From Candidatus Dechloromonas phosphoritropha (GTDB taxonomy: Bacteria > Pseudomonadota > Gammaproteobacteria > Burkholderiales > Rhodocyclaceae), in NCBI GenBank assembly GCA_016722705.1, contig JADKGN010000001.1, forward strand, positions 682,001-746,000: a stretch of 64,000 nt of DNA, given 5' to 3'. Shown one piece after another: positions 59,814 through 64,000 of this stretch; the first letter of the stretch is position 1; each line of letters opens with the position of its first letter. A program made the position numbers and the translations under genes. Below the pieces are notes generated by a model. It was not told the origin of the DNA. It saw only the letters and a list, made by a program, of their open reading frames with translations, and searched no databases.

Positions 59814-60472
59814 TCAGTCAGCCCCGCCACTGCGCTGGTCAAGCCATCCACCGCCGAGCCAACGGATTTCAATTCTCCGATTTTGTCCGACAGTGGTTTG
59901 ATCGGATTGCCGACGTTGGCCAGATCAGCCAGGTTGGCAAGCGCGGCGATCTGCTGTACGGCGTCGAGCGCGGTATCGACAGCGTCCATTACCGCGCCGG
60001 CCTTGTCGGCAATCTCGCCCAGCACATTGCCAAGCGCGCCGGGATCGAAACCCAAATCACCCAGACCGAAACCACCCAGCCCGCCGAAAGAGCTCAGCTC
60101 CGCCGGCGGCGGCAGCGGCGGACTTTCCACGAGGACGATGTGATAGGCAATCTGGCCGGCCGGGCCAACATGCTGCTCCGCCACAAAATATTCGATCACC
60201 ATTTTGTCGACCGCGAGTGCCGTGGTGATGTCGGCAGAAAATGTCACTTCGGTGCCAGCGCCGGCTTTCTCCTGCAATTTTTTCAAATCGTCGGTCGCCG
60301 TTTCCGGTAGCAAAAAGCCCGCGAGCGTGACACGGTGTGAATGCCGTCCAATTTTCTGTTGCAGCGTGCCGTCAAGTCCGGCAATGCGTTGTTGCATGAA
60401 TCCCTGCTCAGTTTCCTGACGGATGTGCTGCACCGCTTTCAGTTCGATATCGTCCAGCATTGGCGCGCCCAT
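59810..60472 (-). CDS. Small hub- or adaptor-like protein with Gly/Ala-rich tail
   Basis: 220 residues from ATG 60470-60472, next to the upstream stop. Residues about 30-125 (QQKIGRHSHRVTLAGFLLPE, VTFSADITTALAVDKMVIEY, HIVLVES) resemble phage proteins that sit between tube and hub, near Afp7/gp53 in place. I see no LysM motif. Residues 135-220 are Gly/Ala-rich and helical (GFGLGDLGFDPGALGNVLGE). Function inferred from gene order. Confidence 0.5.
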   Translation of the reverse strand: MGAPMLDDIELKAVQHIRQETEQGFMQQRIAGLDGTLQQKIGRHSHRVTLAGFLLPETATDDLKKLQEKAGAGTEVTFSADITTALAVDKMVIEYFVAEQHVGPAGQIAYHIVLVESPPLPPPAELSSFGGLGGFGLGDLGFDPGALGNVLGEIADKAGAVMDAVDTALDAVQQIAALANLADLANVGNPIKPLSDKIGELKSVGSAVDGLTSAVAGLTE

Positions 60473-60473
60473 G

Positions 60474-61724
60474 CTAATTCTCCAGCTCGATGCCAGCGGC
60501 CTGCGCGGCTTCGTCCAGGCGCGCACCGAATTCGGCAATGCAATAATCGGCGAGTTGGGGCAATGCCTCTGACTGCTTCAGCGCCATCGCAGCGGCGGGC
60601 GGCAAGGAAATGTCCGCCAACTGGGGTGCAGTGGTCGGGTTATTTTTTTGCGGCACCAAAGCGGGCGCAATGTCAAGCTTGGCCGCCATTTGTTGCGGAT
60701 TTCTAATTCGTTGAATTGTGGTGAGCGCCGCCGGGTGCTCGGCTGTAGAAGCTTGATGCGTCGGTGAAAAATCCTCACGCGCACTGGTCGAACCGCGCAA
60801 CGGCGGGGCCGTGGCGACGGCTGTGTCACCCTGCACCGCAGTCTGTTCGGCTGACACTGTACGTTGCGGAGTCGAAAAATCCACGCGAAATCGATTGGGC
60901 GATGGCCCTGAGCTTTGTGCGCGCTCGCGGCCGGATGCCATGCTGGAAGATGCCTGCGTACCTTGTAATTGCACGGGTCCGGCGAGCGGGGACGATTGCC
61001 CGGCAGGTTCGGCCGCAGCTTCTTCGGAAATAGCTACCGACTCAGTCGCGGGCTTCGTTGTCTCAGCATGAGAGCTGGTGGGACGCAGCGGTGGTTTTGA
61101 TATTTTTCCCAAATCCATTTCTGGCGCAGCGGACGCGGACCTCACCGGGGTGGCTGCATCGTCATTGTCGCGCGCCATGTTATCGGGCTGCTCGTTACTG
61201 GAATGCGCCTTGCCCGGAATTACCACGATGCGCGTCATCCCTGGCTCAGCAGTTGGGGTGGCATCGGGTGGCAGCGGCTGCGTGGCGCGCGTGGCCTGCC
61301 ACAACAATTCAACTTCGCTGGCGTCAAGCGTGTTGAACATGTCTGGCCCCAATTGCAGCGAGCGGCAAATATCCAGCGTCACGCTTGCAAGCAACTGTTG
61401 ATCGAGCGGCAAACCAAAATCGCCATCGGGTGCGTTAATCCAGCGCGCCAAAGCCGATAGCACACTACGGGATTCTTCGGTCGTGGACAGATTTTTGCCG
61501 CCATCGTTGAGCGATACGCGCAAAAACTGTGTTTGTAAAAAATGTTCGCCGAGGTGGGCGAAACGCGCTAGATTGCGCTTCTCTCGCCACGCTAGTGGTC
61601 GCACCACATAGAGATTGTCGTCAAGCGCGATGCGTGCGACACCATCCCGGCAATCGATATCAAATGGCCATGCGGCATCGCCATCGCGCACCACGGCGTT
61701 CTTGGCGTCGACGAAAGCCGCCAT
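60474..61724 (-). CDS. Tail assembly chaperone-like protein with disordered middle
   Basis: 416 residues. Residues 1-130 hold a compact domain (NLYVVRPLAWREKRNLARFA, ILD-type LLASVTLDICRSLQL) reminiscent of phage tail assembly chaperones. Residues about 150-340 are low complexity, rich in Ser, Ala, Pro, Thr and Gln. The C-terminus folds again into helices (IQRIRNPQQMAAKLDIAPAL, QLADYCIAEFGARLDEAAQA). It sits directly after the tube gene, where tail chaperones lie. An Afp6-like role is possible. Confidence 0.45.
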   Translation of the reverse strand: MAAFVDAKNAVVRDGDAAWPFDIDCRDGVARIALDDNLYVVRPLAWREKRNLARFAHLGEHFLQTQFLRVSLNDGGKNLSTTEESRSVLSALARWINAPDGDFGLPLDQQLLASVTLDICRSLQLGPDMFNTLDASEVELLWQATRATQPLPPDATPTAEPGMTRIVVIPGKAHSSNEQPDNMARDNDDAATPVRSASAAPEMDLGKISKPPLRPTSSHAETTKPATESVAISEEAAAEPAGQSSPLAGPVQLQGTQASSSMASGRERAQSSGPSPNRFRVDFSTPQRTVSAEQTAVQGDTAVATAPPLRGSTSAREDFSPTHQASTAEHPAALTTIQRIRNPQQMAAKLDIAPALVPQKNNPTTAPQLADISLPPAAAMALKQSEALPQLADYCIAEFGARLDEAAQAAGIELEN

Positions 61725-61740
61725 TCCGGATTATCCTGGA

Positions 61741-61850
61741 AACGGTAATTGACCGCTGGCAAGGTAATGTAACATTATGAATTTATATCCTCTTTAGTGA
61801 TTTTTGGTGTTCACCGTTCAGGTGAGAGCGCTACATGGAGGATTACCGTT
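61741..61850. repeat. Inverted repeat flanking the tube-to-chaperone gap
   Basis: AACGGTAAT (61741-61749) and ATTACCGTT (61842-61850) are inverted copies about 92 bp apart in the 133-bp gap between the tube gene and the next gene. One more base on each side also pairs. The gap is unusually long for this operon. A long-range RNA stem that sets the tube-to-downstream expression ratio is possible. Confidence 0.45.
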
Positions 61851-61857
61851 TCTCGGA

Positions 61858-62238
61858 TTACTCTTCCCTGACGCGTGTTGCACTGAATGAATACACGGTT
61901 TCGGCATGGCCCTCTGCACTCAAACCGAACGACTTGTCTTCGAGATAACAGCTGTCGAACGAAACGCTGCGGCTGGCGTCGCCATTGCGCAGCGTGGCGC
62001 TTACGGAAAATGACGTGTTGTCCTGCAGAAATCCATCCAGTGTGGCGTTGATGGATGCGACACGCAGTCTTCCAGCAACATTCTTGGTGCCGAAGTACAC
62101 CGCGATGCGCTCATCGGTGCCGATGGCGCCGACCTGCTGACGATTCTTCACAACGTTGTATTCAATCGATTGCAAACCCTCGACGGTTTCCTCGTTGATT
62201 TTTACTTCCGATGAAAATGCAGTAAATAGTTGTGCCAT
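61858..62238 (-). CDS. Tail tube protein (gp19/Hcp-like)
   Basis: 126 residues, a normal tube size. Beta-barrel strands are visible in EVKINEETVEGLQSIEYNVV, IAVYFGTKNVAGRLRVASIN, LDGFLQDNTSFSVSATLRN and VSFDSCYLEDKSFGLSAEGH. The pattern fits a contractile tail tube close to the gp19/Afp1/Afp5 group. It follows the sheath gene by 22 bases. Extra tube paralogues, as in Afp, are not seen in this window. Confidence 0.8.
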   Translation of the reverse strand: MAQLFTAFSSEVKINEETVEGLQSIEYNVVKNRQQVGAIGTDERIAVYFGTKNVAGRLRVASINATLDGFLQDNTSFSVSATLRNGDASRSVSFDSCYLEDKSFGLSAEGHAETVYSFSATRVREE

Positions 62239-62260
62239 GCTGATGCTCCCTCAAACCGAA

Positions 62261-64000
62261 TCAATTCTTCACAAGAATCGTGGCGTAGATGTAATCGATT
62301 GCACGCACCGGACGAATCGCAATATCGATGCGCACGATGCCATTGGCGAAGTCGGTCTGGGTCGAATACACGTTGACAAAAAACGCCGGATCTTTACCGT
62401 CAGTACTCGGCACCAGCGCGCCATCCCTTTCCATCTGAAGGAAGAGCGCGATGATTTGTTGGCGCAGTGCGTTGCGTGCTCCCTCGTTGTTGAGCAGGCC
62501 GATATATTTGTCCGAGATTGCTTTGACTTCGCGTACTGATTTATTGGCCGTGCGCTGCACATTGATTTGCCGGCCGCTGGTCAACAAACCTTTGACGACA
62601 ATCGTGCCAAGCCCGCGTTTCTGGTTGATCGCCACCACGTTGCCGGTGATCAGGTGTTCCAGCTGCGAATCGGTGTAAGTTCCGGGGGGCACGCCAAGTG
62701 CCGCGACCGTTTTAAACGTCGGCGACTGAAAATAATCCTGGCGGCCGAGCAAGCCTGCAAGCGCCGCTTCAGTACCGGCTGGCGCGCTCAAAATGAAATG
62801 GTCGCTGCGCACATCGTCCGCATGGTCGAGCATCGCATCGACTTTGGGCGATTCGGTTTTTGTCACCGACCCAATGCCAATGCGATTGCGCGCCACATCC
62901 GCCATCTTCGTGCAATGCGCGACCACCAGTTTGTGTACCGATTTAATGCCGCTGTCGTCGAGTTGATTCGCGACAGATGCGATCACCAAATCCACTTCTT
63001 CGGCCGCCTCCAGATTTTCCAGCGCCGTTTGGTAGTCGTCAGCAAGCTGGGATGTCCCGCCACTCAGCGCTAGCGGCCTCGAGTTGTGCACCGGTAGCGA
63101 AGTCGCGTGGCTGCGCACGAACAGGTCATGTGCACGAATCAGGCTGGAAGTACTTGCCAATACTTCGGGCAGGTAATTGATATCGTCCGGATCCAGCGTA
63201 AGATTGTTGAACGTTTCCGCAGTGGCGCCATCTTGCGACACCACGACATTGACGACACCGGTTTTTCCGTCGATGGTCGATATGCTCTGCATAATTGCTA
63301 CCGCCAGAGCGCCGCTCGCGCCGGTTGCCGGCACAATCTCGAGCAACGGGTCGCTTGCAACGCCGTCAGTCAAGGCCAGCGCCGGTCCCTTGTTGCGCCC
63401 CGCTTTAAGATTGGTGCCGGTGTTGACATCCGGCAACTGCGTGGCAGCGCCGACTATGGAGAAACCCAACAGTGGGTCGTTCAGCGCCACAAACGCGGCG
63501 AGATCCGCAAGATTGCTGTAACTCGCCGTATCCCGGCCCTCGGTGATGACATCAATGTTGACGCGGCGTGGCAATGGTGTTCCTGCAATGACAGAGGGAA
63601 GCACCGCGCCGCGCGCCACAATCACAACGTCGGGATCATTCGCCGTTGCGGCGATTAGGGCCTTGATCGTGGTAAACGGCCCCAGCGTGCGCGGCGCGCC
63701 CACGGCAGGGGTAATCACGATATTCACACTGTCTGGGCCACCGCTCGACACGTTGACGCGAATGCCAGTGCCCGCGCTGCCTGCTTGCCGTGCGGAGACT
63801 TCAATGCTGGGGGCATCGGCAGCACCGACCAACACCAGCCCGGCCTGACCATCGCTGACGACAATCGAACTGAGGTTGCCATTTTTCCCAGTCTTCTTGG
63901 CGGTGGCGAGAATGACATCCGTGGCACCCGACTGCAAGGTAGTGAACGCCGCGCGCGCCTCCACATCGGCCAGCGGCGCGCTGGCGATGGTTGCCGGCAG
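62261..64000 (-). CDS. Contractile tail sheath protein, N-terminus outside the window
   Basis: At least 580 residues are visible and the frame stays open at the right edge. The C-terminal core is typical sheath: INYLPEVLASTSSLIRAHDL, DDVRSDHFILSAPAGTEAAL, VNVQRTANKSVREVKAISD-like sequence (RTANKSVREVKAISDKYIGL), and GIVRIDIAIRPVRAIDYIYA at the end. The handshake extensions that mesh neighbouring subunits lie at the C-terminal end. A GTG at 63962-63964 is not the start because coding sequence continues upstream. It would drive contraction of the particle. Confidence 0.9.
   Translation of the reverse strand: MPATIASAPLADVEARAAFTTLQSGATDVILATAKKTGKNGNLSSIVVSDGQAGLVLVGAADAPSIEVSARQAGSAGTGIRVNVSSGGPDSVNIVITPAVGAPRTLGPFTTIKALIAATANDPDVVIVARGAVLPSVIAGTPLPRRVNIDVITEGRDTASYSNLADLAAFVALNDPLLGFSIVGAATQLPDVNTGTNLKAGRNKGPALALTDGVASDPLLEIVPATGASGALAVAIMQSISTIDGKTGVVNVVVSQDGATAETFNNLTLDPDDINYLPEVLASTSSLIRAHDLFVRSHATSLPVHNSRPLALSGGTSQLADDYQTALENLEAAEEVDLVIASVANQLDDSGIKSVHKLVVAHCTKMADVARNRIGIGSVTKTESPKVDAMLDHADDVRSDHFILSAPAGTEAALAGLLGRQDYFQSPTFKTVAALGVPPGTYTDSQLEHLITGNVVAINQKRGLGTIVVKGLLTSGRQINVQRTANKSVREVKAISDKYIGLLNNEGARNALRQQIIALFLQMERDGALVPSTDGKDPAFFVNVYSTQTDFANGIVRIDIAIRPVRAIDYIYATILVKN

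Noticed and set aside
39097..64000. Intact prophage
   Set aside because: Only tail and baseplate functions are present; no capsid, portal, terminase, integrase, holin or endolysin is seen. The part beyond 64000 could still change this.
1..64000. CRISPR arrays, tRNA or rRNA genes
   Set aside because: I found no regularly spaced direct repeats with unique spacers and no recognisable tRNA or rRNA sequence; the only tandem repeat is the 3 x 12 bp tract at 38934.

Overview
The window looks like a chromosome segment of a GC-rich betaproteobacterium, probably of the Rhodocyclales/Accumulibacter type. The evidence is the conserved mltG-tmk-holB-pilZ-tatD block, the cbpA-cbpM pair next to an hsp20 remnant, and the style of the proteins. 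The genus is an inference.

Region 1 (about 1-19200) is a surface-polysaccharide locus on the minus strand: asnB-type amidotransferase, four glycosyltransferases, a SAM methyltransferase and a hexapeptide acyltransferase. A HigBA toxin-antitoxin pair sits inside it. Mobile elements have split it at 7200-11280 and 12455-18568. Target-site duplications (TSDs) allow the nesting order to be read. One stack is an IS5-like remnant carrying two ISAs1 copies and an IS4-family element. The other is an IS5/IS1182-like element carrying three IS4-family insertions, one of which holds a 225-bp ISAs1-type MITE.

Region 2 (19200-27850) is a graveyard of mobile DNA: an intact IS5 element, a 1,628-bp element of unrecognised type, an intact IS3-type element, IS3 and IS4 pseudogenes, a glycosyltransferase fragment, a restriction-modification fragment and one small membrane-protein gene (DUF6116-like).

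Region 3 (28132-38680) is ordinary chromosome. The minus-strand run mltG-tmk-holB-pilZ-tatD-ankyrin is divergent from ygfZ and an NRDE/TANGO2 gene. Convergent to these are tadA with an L,D-transpeptidase, and cbpM-cbpA. A second, nearly identical copy of the 1,628-bp element separates cbpA from a decayed hsp20.

Region 4 (39097-64000, minus strand, continuing past the window end) is a contractile injection system operon: sheath, tube, a chaperone-like protein, a small hub/adaptor-like protein, gpD/gp27-like hub, gpV/gp5-like spike, PAAR tip, gp25, baseplate J (gp6), tail-protein-I-like wedge, several fibre or coiled-coil proteins, two large uncharacterised proteins, an 1,102-residue all-helical protein (tape-measure candidate), and a terminal 1,760-residue Rhs protein. 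The C-terminal two thirds of the Rhs protein carries an HExxH zinc-peptidase-like motif flanked by hydrophobic segments. No phage head, terminase, integrase or lysis gene is seen, which favours a domesticated extracellular CIS or tailocin-like particle with an Rhs payload over a prophage. The ATPase and any extra sheath or tube genes would lie outside the window.
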